Below are positions 10,480 through 21,050 of a DNA stretch of 64,000 nt, piece by piece (position 1 is the stretch's first letter; every line of letters starts with the position of its first letter). Origin of the DNA: Areca catechu. Its lineage: Eukaryota; Streptophyta; Magnoliopsida; Arecales; Arecaceae. Where the stretch lies: the NCBI GenBank assembly GCA_021397845.1, contig CM038043.1:29883501-29947500 (forward strand), in the 5' to 3' direction. The notes below the pieces were generated by a model. That model did no database searches, was not told the DNA's origin, and was given only the letters and a program-made list of their open reading frames with translations. A program made the position numbers and the translations under genes.

Positions 10480-12153
10480 TGATGCAGAACAAATAAAGGG
10501 ATGCGATGCGGAAGTAAATTAAGATTAACTAATTTTTTTGTTGTTTTTATATGTTTGTAGAAGTTGGCTTCAAATCAAAGAAAAGTTAACCTAACATTGA
10601 AAGATACTAATATGATAATTGAAAGCACAATTTTAAGGAAACTAAATTATCAGAGTAGTTCAGAAGCAACGGATCGCTGGGGGTTGAGAAACTCCCAGAC
10701 CTAGGGTTTCACTCCGAACTTTCAACAGAATAGAAATAAAGAGAAGAGATGGTTTACCTAACCAGACAATGATCTTCACAGATTTTGGTGGAAGAACTCT
10801 CCCGAGCAGATTGTTGGATCCTCGGATTCAGATATCTTCGCAATGGATCCTCCAATACTGGTCCTTTGGCGGGTTGGCTTCTCCTGAACTCAAGATCTGG
10901 AAGAGAAGAAAAACAATTGATGGAATCAGAGAGTCAAGGGAAAAATTTACCAGGTTATGAACTTGAAGATTGAAATTGCTGAAAACTGGATTCTCCTGGA
11001 AGCTGATGTGATTTTCCTTGGAACTTGCTCTGGATCTGAAGTAGCCGGACTGGATCTGGATGAAGGTGGATGGCCTGGACTTGTAGAGAGAGAGAGGCCG
11101 TGGGAGATGGAAGGAGCTAGGGTTTGATGGATTGAAAATAATGAAGGGCGGCTAGGGTTTTGGATTTTTAAGTGGCTAACCTAGGGTTTTGGATAAAGAT
11201 GGAGATCTCTCACCTCCTCAAGGCTCCAATGGAACCCGGATTACCCCTCACGGAGCTCAACACTTAGAATAGTGCGGAAGAAGAGAAACCTAGGTTACTC
11301 AACACAAGAGAATAGCAAAAATAATTTTTCTTCATTGATTTTCTAAAGTTACAAAGAGAGGTCTATTATATAGACCTAAAATTTTCTCCAAGTTTGTACA
11401 AATTCCCATGTGGGACTAAACTCCTCCAACCTCTAGATTAGGTAGAAAACCTCCTCTCTTGGCCGACCAAGAATTCAAAAAAATTTGGGACGGCCATAAA
11501 GGATTTTTTTGGGATTTTTTTTTTTTTTATGGCGCCTTCTTTGGAGTTGGATTTGGAGTCCTCTTCTCCTTATGGCATTTCTTCTTTTCTTCCACTCCAA
11601 GTTAAGCTCTTTGATTTTGATTTGAACTTCAATTAGGAGTAGGTTGGATGTCCTTCTTTAATTTTTTCTCCAAGAGAAGTCCCTTTCCTTCTTTGCTTAG
11701 ACAAAATTGGCAGGTATGGGCGCCTCCTTTAAATTGGCTTCCAATTTGATTTTTTTCTTCTTTGGATGTGGGGACCATGACACTGGGATGCCTCTGTGGC
11801 ACCTCCTGGACCCTGGCGTGCGCTCGGAGTGTGGCTGGGCGTGTGGCTTGGAGTGTGGCCTCCACTTGCTTGGACCTTGATTTGATTAGAAGACAAATGT
11901 GGCACCATTTTGGACCTTGATTTGATTGGAAGACAATTGCGGCACCATTTTGGATAAAATTGAAACCACATCGGGACTTGCACCGAGTCAACATGACTCA
12001 ACAAAATTTAAATGGTGACTCAAGAAATAAATAAAAATAAATAAACTGGTTGACCAGGTCAACCTTTATTACAAACCCTAATTTCTCGGGCAATGTCAAT
12101 CAGAGATCCAAATGGAGCTCTGAAGTCTTCTTATGAGTCTGGTGCCCGCACCA
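10480..12153 (-). repeat. 5' LTR of chromovirus A
   Basis: Partner of 3144-4830 with the same ends. It keeps the inverted-repeat TATA at 11360-11376 and the 40-bp duplication at about 11874-11953. The T run is only 14 bases (11515-11528). It is followed by the target duplication AAATC at 12154-12158 and then by Copia1 RT. Confidence 0.93.
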
Positions 12154-13452
12154 AAATCCATTCGGATATTGCTTGCCATAGCAGTATACCATGATTATGA
12201 AATCTAGCAGATGGATGTCAAGACTGCTTTTCTCAATGGAAACCTTGAGGAAGAAGTCTATATGACATAGCCAGAACGTTTTGTCTCAAGTGGGAGACCA
12301 AACCAGGTATGCAAGTTAAAGAAGTCTATTTATGGACTATAGCAAGCATCAAAGAGTTGGAACATCCGTTTTGATGAAACAATCAAGAGTTTTGGTTTTG
12401 TCAAAAATGAGGATGAACCCTGTGTGTATTAGAAGAAAGTGGAGTGCACTTGTTTCCTTGATCTTTTATATTGATGACATACTAATCATTGGAAATGATA
12501 TCCCAATGTTACAATCGGTTAAAACTTGGCTATCATCAAAGTTTTTCATGAAGGATTTTGGAGAAGCATCCTATATACTAGTTATAAAGATCTATAGAGA
12601 TAGATCTAAACGGATGCTAGGCTTATCCCAGTCAAGGTACATAGACTTAGTGTTGAAGAGATTCAACATGGATGGAAGTAAGAAAGGTTACTTGCCTATA
12701 AGTCAAGGCATACATCTCTCTAAGAAAATATCTCTTAAGACATTATAAGAAAGAGAGAGGATGGCTATGATTCCTTATGCTTCGGCTATAGGATCAATCA
12801 TGTATGCTATGTTATGTACCAGACCTGATGTTGCTTATGCCTTACGCATAGTGAGCAAGTTTCAGGCAGATCCAAAAGGGGATCATTGGAAGGCTGTGAA
12901 AAATATTTTTAAGTACCTGAGAAGGACAAAAGATATCTTTCTAGTATATGGAGGATCTGAATTGAAACTAGAAGGCTATACAGATTCTAGTTTCCAATCA
13001 GATCCAGATGATAGCAAATCAAAATCGGGGTATGCCTTCACCTTGAATGGTGGTGCAGTGAGTTGGAAGAGTACAAAGCAGCCAACAGTGGCTGACTCAG
13101 TCACTAAGGCAGAATACATAGCTATGAGTGAAGCCTTGAAGGAAGCTGTCTAGATGAAGAAATTCATCATTGGATTGGGCGTGGTTCCTGATGTACATCA
13201 ACCAGTGCCATTATATTATGAAAACACTAGAGCTGTTGCACAAGCAAAGGAACCGAGGTCCACCATAAGTCCAAGCATATTCTAAGATGGTTCCATCTCG
13301 TTCGAGAGATAATAGAATGGCAAGATGTTGTCATTGATCGAGTTGATACAAAGAACAATATAGCAGACCCATTTACTAAAGCATTACCCAAGCAGCAGTT
13401 CGATCGCCACTTAGATAGTATGGGTATAAAGTATAAGGGCGATTGCCTTTAG
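12154..13452 (+). pseudogene. Copia1 reverse transcriptase and RNase H
   Basis: This continues the RT cut at 3138. It has the QMDVKTAFLNG block near 12210, the catalytic YIDDILIIGND near 12468 and the conserved YASAIGSIMYAM near 12775. RNase H has SKSKSGYAFTLNGG near 13015, AEYIAMSEA near 13110 and the C-terminal ADPFTKALP near 13365. The last codon is the TAG at 13450-13452. In-frame stops lie near 12213, 12274, 12341, 12430, 12746 and 13152, several of them TAG where the family has Trp or Gln. There is also a frameshift near 13255. The copy is inactive. Confidence 0.9.
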
Positions 13453-13466
13453 TTCATGTGGGAGAT
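13453..13466 (+). promoter_or_regulatory. Copia1 polypurine tract region
   Basis: A GTGGGAGAT-type tract lies between the pol stop and the LTR start at 13467. Copia2 and Copia3 have the similar AAGTGGGAGT at the same place. Confidence 0.6.
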
Positions 13467-14691
13467 TGAAAGAAAAGTATCCTAAAAGCCAATCATTGTA
13501 AGCACATTTTTGTAATCTTTCAACTCTTGTATGACATTATATTAATAAAGGCATTTATTTTCATCATATACTTCTGTGTCTTATTTATGGATTATAATGA
13601 ATCCCATAGATTAGGGCAATGGAATTAGGGTTATGATAAAGATCATACAGTGAGACCTAAGTTCCTATAAACCCTAATCAAAATGTTTCTAGTCAATGGA
13701 CCATCGATTTGGGGATCGATAAATCTGGTAAGACTAGCTTATCCTATGTATGCTCAGTTAATGAGGATGGTTGGTCTCACAACCATTTGTGTAGAGACAC
13801 TAATACAAGGATAAAGGTGCTCGTCAGGGTATGAGTACACTGAACTGATCCACACCAGGACTATCTTATGGAAGTCTTACTGCTTGTTAAAAGACAGGTC
13901 TCAGAGTAGGAGTTATGCATGTGATCTTTAGACCTGAGGTCACCATGGTTCCTTGTGTACATTAAGGCATATTTTTGGTTCATACTCATTCATGACATTG
14001 AGTCATTTACGGTGTATTCTAGATATGGTTGAAGGTGTACAAAGGATGTGAGTGGACCAACAAGGAATCGATCAATCTTGGTAAGAGGAATTATTATCCC
14101 ATGTAATCTCTTCGATGAGTAACTCAAGAAGCCTTTGATCAAAGCAGGATGAGATTAGAAGTGATTTCTAATCAGTCATCAGTTGAGTCCTCATGATCGA
14201 GCTGAGATTCAATATGACTAAGTGTTAGGGTCTGACATATATCCATACCTATCACTTAATCGGGATAATGGAAGATCCAAAGATTGAATTGCATGGTAAC
14301 TTTCTACTAAATGGTATTTTGGTACTTTCTACCAAATTCCACATTTTCTGGATAGGCATGATACATTGCTAGACATCAATCTTGTCTTGTAGGTTTTCAT
14401 GAACTAATTAGATTAGTTTCATCAGTCAATTCGATGGATGTTTCGAATTGGACAATTAGGTGGGCCAATTGACCTAATTAGGTCAATCTGGATCAATTGG
14501 ATCGAATCGGCTCAAACGTAAACCTACTGCTGGCTAAATGTAGAACCCAAAGGGTCACACACATTAGTGAGTTGACCAAAGAAGTCATTCATGGTTTAAT
14601 TAGGGTCATGGGATCCTAATTGGTTAGCTAGATTGCATACTAGCATGTGTAGGCTAACCTAATTCCTAACCCAAGTCGATTTGGTCCAGTT
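13467..14691 (+). repeat. Copia1 3' LTR, first part
   Basis: It starts TGAAAG directly after the polypurine tract and contains the CCTAAAAGCCAATCATTGTA block typical of long copia LTRs. It is interrupted at 14691 by element B, whose target duplication CAGTT is 14687-14691. It continues at 21056. There are no genes in it. Confidence 0.75.
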
Positions 14692-16150
14692 TGGTGGGGA
14701 CACCGGACGTACCAGAATAAGACAGATGCTTTTCAACTCTTTGTGAATTGATCAATAATTTATGAGTCCATCTGTAATAAGGGCTTAGCCCATCTGAGTC
14801 CTTTTTTAGTTATTGTTTGAGTCTTTTGAGTTGTTATTTCAGTTATGTACTAGTCAGCTTATGTTGAGCTAGTTCAGTCCAATGCTAGTCAGCTCATGTT
14901 GAGCTAATTTTATTTTTTTGAGTCCTGTCCAAGCATACTGAAGACTCAAGACTATATCATACAAGTGAAGACCAAGTCCAACTAGATTGAAGACATGGAA
15001 GTATAGCCCAAGTCCAACCCAGCTTGAAGATTTGAAGACCCGAGGAGGAAAATTCAGGAAAACCCTGATTTCTTGCAGATGACATCCAGATGCCCAGATT
15101 CCCTTCCAGATGCCAAAGTATATTCATAGATAAGGGCATCCATGATTTTAGAGGTCCATCTGCATCCTAGACCAAAGAAATCAAGCCCAGGTGCCAAGCC
15201 CAAGCCCCTAAGAAGCAAGATACCAGGGAATATTCCTACTACCTGGCAACCAGGCCACCCCAGCTTCCAGAGGCCCAAACCCATGTGCCTGAGCCCCTTT
15301 GGACCGGCCTTTTGCTATTCCTAGAAGCCCAAGATGCCCCCCTAGGCATCCTTGGAGTGTTGGCCAAGTCAAGATAATTTTTAGGGATTTTTTCTACCTA
15401 ATGTTTCCTTATTTTCTAGCTAGGGTTTGAGAGGGAAGAGGATTCTTATGTAAAGACTTATGTACCCTTACTTGGAGCCCAAGGTTAAGGGTCTATTTAA
15501 GGGATCCTAGCCTCTTGTATGAAACCTAATTTTTGATATGAATTAAAACCTTGAGTTCTTCTATTGAGTTGTGTGATACCCTGCTGTGTGCATAAAGGGG
15601 TTTGTGAGAGTTTTTCTTCCCAGTGCTGCAATCATCTTCCTGCTGCCAACAAGCATCTCAGATCCCTGGATGCCCACTCCAAAAGAAGCCTTCCCTTGCT
15701 GTTTTCCCTTTGTTTCCTTGTTTCTTTGTGAGTTTTCTAACCCCTAACATGTCATTTACAGGTCCCTGAGTTCCTACGAATCCAACGACTCCAGCCAAGC
15801 CTCAATCGGATCACCGAGTAGAAAGCCGGGTATCCGCGGGTCTTTGGCTCGGTTTTCCAGGCCGCATCCATCGAGGAACGAGAGACCCCTTGCTGCAATC
15901 TTCACAGACATTGTCAGGTACACCCCTCTACCTCCAATAGTTTTATTGTAGGAGAACTTGCCCTAACCGAGGCTTCTCAGCCCCGACGATCCTCCTTTTC
16001 TACTTTTCTAGGTCCTATTCTGCATGCTGATATTCTAAAATTCATATAAAATTCCCTACAACTTATTTTAATCTAAAATTTGGGAATTAATCACTCAACC
16101 CCACATATGAAACGTACAAAAGAAATTGCATGCATATTAGTTCCCCATCA
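14692..16150 (+). repeat. 5' LTR of element B
   Basis: It begins TGGTGGGGAC and ends TTCCCCATCA. A TATA-like CTATTTAAGG sits near 15493. It is the same length as 19592-21050 with only scattered differences. Small ORFs inside it on both strands have no support. Confidence 0.93.
15493..15502 (+). promoter_or_regulatory. Probable TATA box of LTR B
   Basis: CTATTTAAGG recurs at about 20394 in the partner LTR and in altered form (CTATTTAATGG) near 43400 in B-prime. It is assigned by sequence and position only. Confidence 0.45.
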
Positions 16151-16152
16151 TT

Positions 16153-16164
16153 TGGTATCAGAGC
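16153..16164 (+). promoter_or_regulatory. Primer binding site of element B
   Basis: TGGTATCAGAGC lies two bases after the 5' LTR, complementary to tRNA-iMet. Confidence 0.9.
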
Positions 16165-17027
16165 TTAGATTAGGGCTTGTTTTCTATAATTTTTAGTCTA
16201 TATATGCTCTATTTTTTTAATTATTTCTCCCTGATAAAAATTCAAACATTTTTGAAATTTGTTTTTCTGGATTCAAAATAATTCAAAATAATTTTAAAAT
16301 TTTTTTTAGATTTTATTATGGCCTGTGACTTTTCTTCAAGCCGAAATACAGACTACAGATTTTTGGCTCTATTTTTTTTCAGCAAGGCAAGTTTGGAAGT
16401 TTTATGGTTTTGTTTAGCATCTTTTACATATCTTTTAATTTTAGTATATTTCCAGCATATTAGGCCATGATTTGCAAGTTTTCTTCTATTTAAAAAAATA
16501 CAAAAAAAAAATTACATATTCTCCAAAAATACCAAAAACATCTAAACCCTAATTTGCATCCTCATATACCTGCCATCATTGCATAATTTACTTTTAAGGG
16601 CACTCTTGCTATATCAGATGGGGGGAGGATTTGATCACCTCTCCTTAGCCCAAAACCACATCCCTTACATTCGGTCCCAAGCCTTAACCTAAAATTAACT
16701 AGACTTAATTTTTTCTAGTGGGCTAGGGACACCAACTGGTCGGGTCCGGGTTACGTGTCAGATCATTGTGTCAAGATAACCTGTGTGTGCCTTGTGCTCA
16801 GTGTCTAGAACGGTGGTTTAGGAATTCAATCCCGAAGGGCTTGTGTGCTGGTCCGCCTACCTGGCCAATCTCTGATTGGTGTCTAGGATTGGCAATCAGG
16901 GACCTAACACTCCCCTTACACCTGCCTGGCTGAGTACAGGATTACTATAGGCTAGTTTGCCACCCTGATTGAGCATCTAGTTTAGACTCTAGGCTAGTTA
17001 GCTGTAGTCGGTCTGATCAAGTCTTGC
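16165..17027 (+). other. 5' leader of element B
   Basis: There is no ORF here. Bases 16165-16610 are AT-rich. From about 16620 the sequence closely follows the chromovirus A leader, including CCAATCTCTGATTGG at 16865-16879. This conserved stretch is a candidate for packaging or dimerisation signals shared with A. Confidence 0.75.
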
Positions 17028-18925
17028 ATGAGCACTAGATCAGGAGTTTCATATCACCCACCTCCTTCACAAATGTCTGAACCCATAGAAAATTTGCAAG
17101 CCCAAATGAAAGCCCTAGCTGATCAAATGGCCTTGATGGCTACCCAGATGACCCAGTTAACTCAGTCTGGTATTCAAACCAATGATATAATTGACCAACT
17201 TGCCAATAGGTTTGATCAGTTAAAAGTCTGGGTAAGGACCCCAAGAAAAACCCATGGGTCACAGTCTGAGCCAGATCCTGATTCCCCTCAACCTAGGAGG
17301 ACCCCAAACCCTGATCTATACCATGAGGTCGAACCTAGGAGAGCCCCTTATCCTGACCCGTACTACAATATTCAACCTAGGAGGACCCCAAACCCTGATC
17401 CATACCTTGAGGCTAAACCTAGGAGAGCCCATCGTCATGACCCAATCCCTAAGGTTAGTCCTAGAAGACCCAATCAGGATTTTATAGACCAGGAAGATAG
17501 ATCCTATTTACCCTCTCCCTATAAGCCTAGTATACCCAAAACCTATAGATCTTATGACTCCAAATCCTATCAACCTAGAACCTATGAATCCATAACCTAT
17601 GAACCTAGATCCTATGACTCTAGATCCCATGATCATAAATCCTATGCACCCACACCCTATGAGCCTAGTAGACCCAACACCCAATATTCTGACCCATATA
17701 GGGAGTCCAACCCTAGGAGAACCCAATATTCTGACCCATATAGGGAGTCCAACCCTAGGAGAACCCAGTATTCTGACCCATATAAGGAGTCCAACCCTAG
17801 GAGGACCCAATATCCTGAGCCATATAGAGAGCCCAACCTTAGGAGGACCCCATACCATGATCCATCCTTAGAACCTGACCATAGAGCTGACCCAAAATCC
17901 TATGACCCCAGATCTTATAATCCCATGACCCATAGATTTGCACCCTTATCCTATGAGCCTAGAGAACCCATAACCCCTAAGTATCAATCTAGTACTAGTC
18001 AGGTTTCCCTTAGTCAACTTGAACCCCATAGGATTAGCACCCCTAAATATGAGCCCAGTAGTGAGCCACTATCCCTTAGGCAACTTGAACCTACTAGGAT
18101 TAGTGTCCATAATCAGAACTAGGACCTAGCCAATTTTTCCCTAGCTGACCTTCTTCAACCATTCCTGAGTTTGACAAGGCTTACATTAACGCAGAAGTGT
18201 ATGAAGCTGATGCGAGCCTAGTGGATGGGTATGAAGGAGAAGAGGAGACACCTTTAGTAGACCTAAAATTAGCTGACCCAGTAGATACCCAGGTAGAAAC
18301 CAACCCAGAGCTAGTTGACCTTGACCACATCCAACCTAAAGCTATAGTAGAAGAACAATTAGAAGAAGAGAACCTAGGTACTGCTGCTAGAGCCTTACCT
18401 GAGGAAACCTTAGAGAAGAGCCAAATTATAGAGTCTAGTCCAAAAATATAAGAACCAGAAGAATTTATTAAGGACCTGATCTCTTTGAATCAATACCTTC
18501 AAGATGAGTCCCCTCCTATAGTTCCCATTAAGGACCTCTTCCCCGAAATTGGCGACCCATCCTTCCATTATGCAAACCGTGTAGATATAGCTCAACCTCG
18601 TATGGTTAACCTCATTAGTATAGGATTAGTTCCTGACACCCCATCTTTTATCCTACTTTATCCAACTAACCATGAACCTTTTTCTCTACCCTACCAAAAT
18701 AATTCTGAACCGACTTCCTATTTTCTGCCCTTTCCAGACATCTCCAACATTTCTAGGATCATTAGATTGCATTTAGTTGAAATTAGCGTACTGCATGCAT
18801 TCATTACGCATGTTAGGTTTGCATTATACTTCTGGCATACCCTTTGGCATTTGCTTGGAGTCCATTGTAAATACTCTTGTGCACACCACACTAGGGTCAG
18901 ACCTAGAGAGTCTATAGTCTCTTAA
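17028..18925 (+). pseudogene. gag: Element B gag-derived ORF with unrecognised extension
   Basis: It starts MSTRSGV like gag of chromovirus A. Residues 20-65 look coiled-coil-like (QMKALADQMALMATQMTQL). Then come Pro/Arg/Tyr-rich tandem repeats, including a 14-residue unit (NPRRTQYSDPYRES, 42 bp) at 17664-17860. The capsid domain and zinc knuckles seen in A are missing. After a stop at 18120-18122 the frame resumes (18197-18925) as an acidic segment starting VYEADASLVD, matching the post-knuckle segment of A. It leads to a hydrophobic end around FALYFWHTLWHLLGV (near 18820). Comparison with B-prime suggests the two parts were once one ORF, broken here by a one-base loss near 18115 and a TAA at 18449-18451. 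The function of the extension is unknown. Confidence 0.8.
17664..17860 (+). repeat. 42-bp tandem repeat in the element B gag ORF
   Basis: Units begin at 17706, 17748 and 17790, with degenerate copies before and after. The period is a multiple of three and keeps frame, giving a 14-residue Arg/Tyr/Pro-rich peptide repeat. The same unit is repeated three times in B-prime at 45092-45217. Confidence 0.95.
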
Positions 18926-19077
18926 GTTTAGGCCCATAAAAGTCTAATAAATTTCCTTCGATAGGAATGCAAAGTCGAGTCTATTAGGTGTTAGTATGAG
19001 TCCTTTGAATCATTTGTTAGGAGTCTGCATGTGCCCAGCATGTTCACCACCTACACTAATTTTAAACAAACTGGCTA
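18926..19077 (+). other. Non-coding link between gag ORF and pol relic in element B
   Basis: No ORF is supported. The stretch is well conserved with B-prime (about 46645-46790), so it belongs to the element's standard structure and is not a recent deletion scar. Confidence 0.6.
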
Positions 19078-19646
19078 ATTCCCGAAGATGGATCAAAGAA
19101 TTTGATGTAGTGGATTCTATCTTGGTTAGGCTTAGGCCTAAAAGAAGCTTCATGCTCGCAGAGCCGGACCTTTTAAAGTGATAGAGAAGGTTGGATCAAA
19201 TGCCTATGTGTTAGACTTGCCTTTGGATATGGGCATTAGTTCTACCTTCAATATTACAGACCTGGTTGAGTATAGGGAATCGGCAGCGATACCTAGTAAG
19301 GCCTTTGGACCTATTCCTTTTAATTGTGAGTGACCCTAACCCAGAGTGTCCACTAACAAATTGGCCTGAGAGAGGAGAATGGATCGAGCGTATCCTGGAC
19401 GATCAAGCCATCATGACCCAGGGCCGCGGTTATCAACGCTTCCTAGTCCGATGGCAAGGCCGGCCAGTGTCGGATGATTCATGGATTTCTCGAAAGGAAT
19501 TGCAACACCTCAACCCAGACCTTCTCGAGAGATATGTAAGCCAGTCTGATCTTCACTCGACAGGGTCGAGTTCCTCCCACCCCGGGAGAATTGGTGGGGA
19601 CACCGGAGGTACCAGAATAAGACAGAGGCTTTTCAACCCTCTGTGA
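19078..19646 (+). pseudogene. Element B pol 3' relic: integrase tail and chromodomain
   Basis: The remnant begins with the integrase C-terminal beta region (SILVRLRPKR near 19110; GPFKVIEKVGSNAYVLDLP in another frame near 19160). It ends with a chromodomain: IERILDDQ, then RFLVRWQGRP and SDDSWISRKELQHL, near 19385-19510. The frame runs past the polypurine tract into the 3' LTR and stops at 19646, as in chromovirus A. A small deletion near 19145 and frame changes near 19190 and 19320 break the tail, while the chromodomain stretch (19266-19646) is open. Chromodomains of chromoviral integrases bind modified histones and guide insertion. Here the domain has no integrase core. Confidence 0.85.
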
Positions 19647-21050
19647 ATTGATCAATAATTTATAAGTCCATCTGTAATAAGGGCTTAGCCCATCTGAGTC
19701 CTTTTTTTAGTTGCTGTTTGAGTCTTTTGAGTTGATATTTCAGTTATGTACTAGTCAGCTTATGTTGAGCTAGTTCAGTCCAATGCTAGTCAGCTCATGT
19801 TGAGCTAATTTTATTTTTTTGAGTCTTGTCCAAGCATACTGAAGACTCAAGACTATATCATACAAGTGAAGACCAAGTCCAACTAGATTGAAGACATGAA
19901 AGTATAGCCCAAGTCCAACCCAGCTTGAAGATTTGAAGACCCCAGGAGGAAAATTCAGGAAAACCCTGATTTCTTGCAGATGCCATCCAGATACCCAGAT
20001 TCCCTTCCAAATGCTAAAGTATATTCATAGATAAGGGCATCCATGATTCTAGAGGTCCATCTGCATCCTAGCCTAAAGAAATCAAGCTCAGGTGCCAAGC
20101 CCAAGCCTCTAAGAAGGAAGATACCAGGGAATATTCCTGCTACCTGGCTACCAGGCCACCCCAGCTTCCAGAGGCCCAAACCCATGCGCCCGAGCCCCTT
20201 TGGACCAGCCTTTTGCTGCTCCTAGAAGCCCAACACGACCCCCTAGGCGTCCTTGGAGTGTTGGCCAAGTCAAGAGAATTTTTAGGGATTTTTTCTACCT
20301 AATGTTTCCTTATCTTCTAGTTAGGGTTTGAGAGGGAAGACGATTCTTATGTAAAGACTTATGTACCCTTACTTGGAGCCCAAGGTTAAGGGTCTATTTA
20401 AGGGACCCTAGCCTCTTGTATGAAACCTACTTTTTGATATGAATTAAAACCTTGAGTTCTTCTATTGAGTTGTGTGATACCCTGCTGTGTGCATAAAGGG
20501 GTTTGTGAGAGTTTTTCTTCCCAATGCTGCAATCATCTTCCTGCTGCCAACAAGCATCTCTGATCCCTGGATGCCCACTCCAAAAGAAGCCTTCCCTTGC
20601 TGTTTTCCCATTGTTTCCTTGTTCCTTTGTGAGTTTTCTAACCCCTGACAGGTCATTTACAGGTCCCCGAGTTCCTACGAATCCAACGACTCCAGCCAAG
20701 CCTCAATCGGATCACCGAGCAGAAAGCCGTGTATCCGCGGGTCTATGGCTCGGTTTTCCAGGCCGCATCCATCGAGGAACGAGAGACCCCTTGCTACGAT
20801 CTTCACAGATATTATCAGGTACACCCCTCTACCTCTAATAGTTTTATTGTAGGAGAACTTGCCCTAACCGAGGCTTCTCAGCCCCGCTGATCCTCCTTTT
20901 CTACTTTTCTAGGTCCTAATCTGCGTGCTGATCTTCTAAAATTCATATAAAATTCCCTACAACTTTTTTAATCTAAAATTCGGGAATTAATCACTCAACC
21001 CCACATATAAAATGTACTAAAAAAATTGCATGCATATTAGTTCCCCATCA
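19592..21050 (+). repeat. 3' LTR of element B
   Basis: Same length and ends as 14692-16150. It is followed by the target duplication CAGTT at 21051-21055 and by the rest of the Copia1 LTR. Confidence 0.93.

Larger units (their letters stand above)
3144..12153 (-). mobile_element. Chromovirus A, complete Ty3/gypsy element (9.0 kb)
   Basis: The element is bounded by the duplication AAATC and by two LTRs of 1687 and 1674 bp that are nearly identical apart from scattered substitutions and one-base indels. In minus orientation the order is 5' LTR (10480-12153), primer site, leader, gag, protease, RT, RNase H, integrase, chromodomain, polypurine tract and 3' LTR (3144-4830). RT precedes integrase, as in Ty3/gypsy, and the chromodomain marks it as a chromovirus. 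The clade within chromoviruses cannot be set by eye. Five in-frame stops and a gag-pol frame change mean it is not fully coding, but it is the best preserved element here. Confidence 0.95.
14692..21050 (+). mobile_element. Element B: non-autonomous chromovirus derivative (6.4 kb)
   Basis: It is bounded by the duplication CAGTT (14687-14691 and 21051-21055) and by two LTRs of exactly 1459 bp. The 3.4-kb interior holds the primer site, a leader homologous to chromovirus A, a gag-derived ORF with an unrecognised C-terminal extension, and the last part of pol (integrase tail and chromodomain). Protease, RT, RNase H and the integrase core are absent. B must have moved with enzymes supplied in trans; A or a relative is the natural candidate. 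A second copy, B-prime, lies at 42640-50432. Confidence 0.92.

Noticed and set aside
19266..19646. Chromodomain ORF as a host chromatin gene
   Set aside because: Sequence and position match the end of chromoviral pol in A, including overlap with the 3' LTR start.
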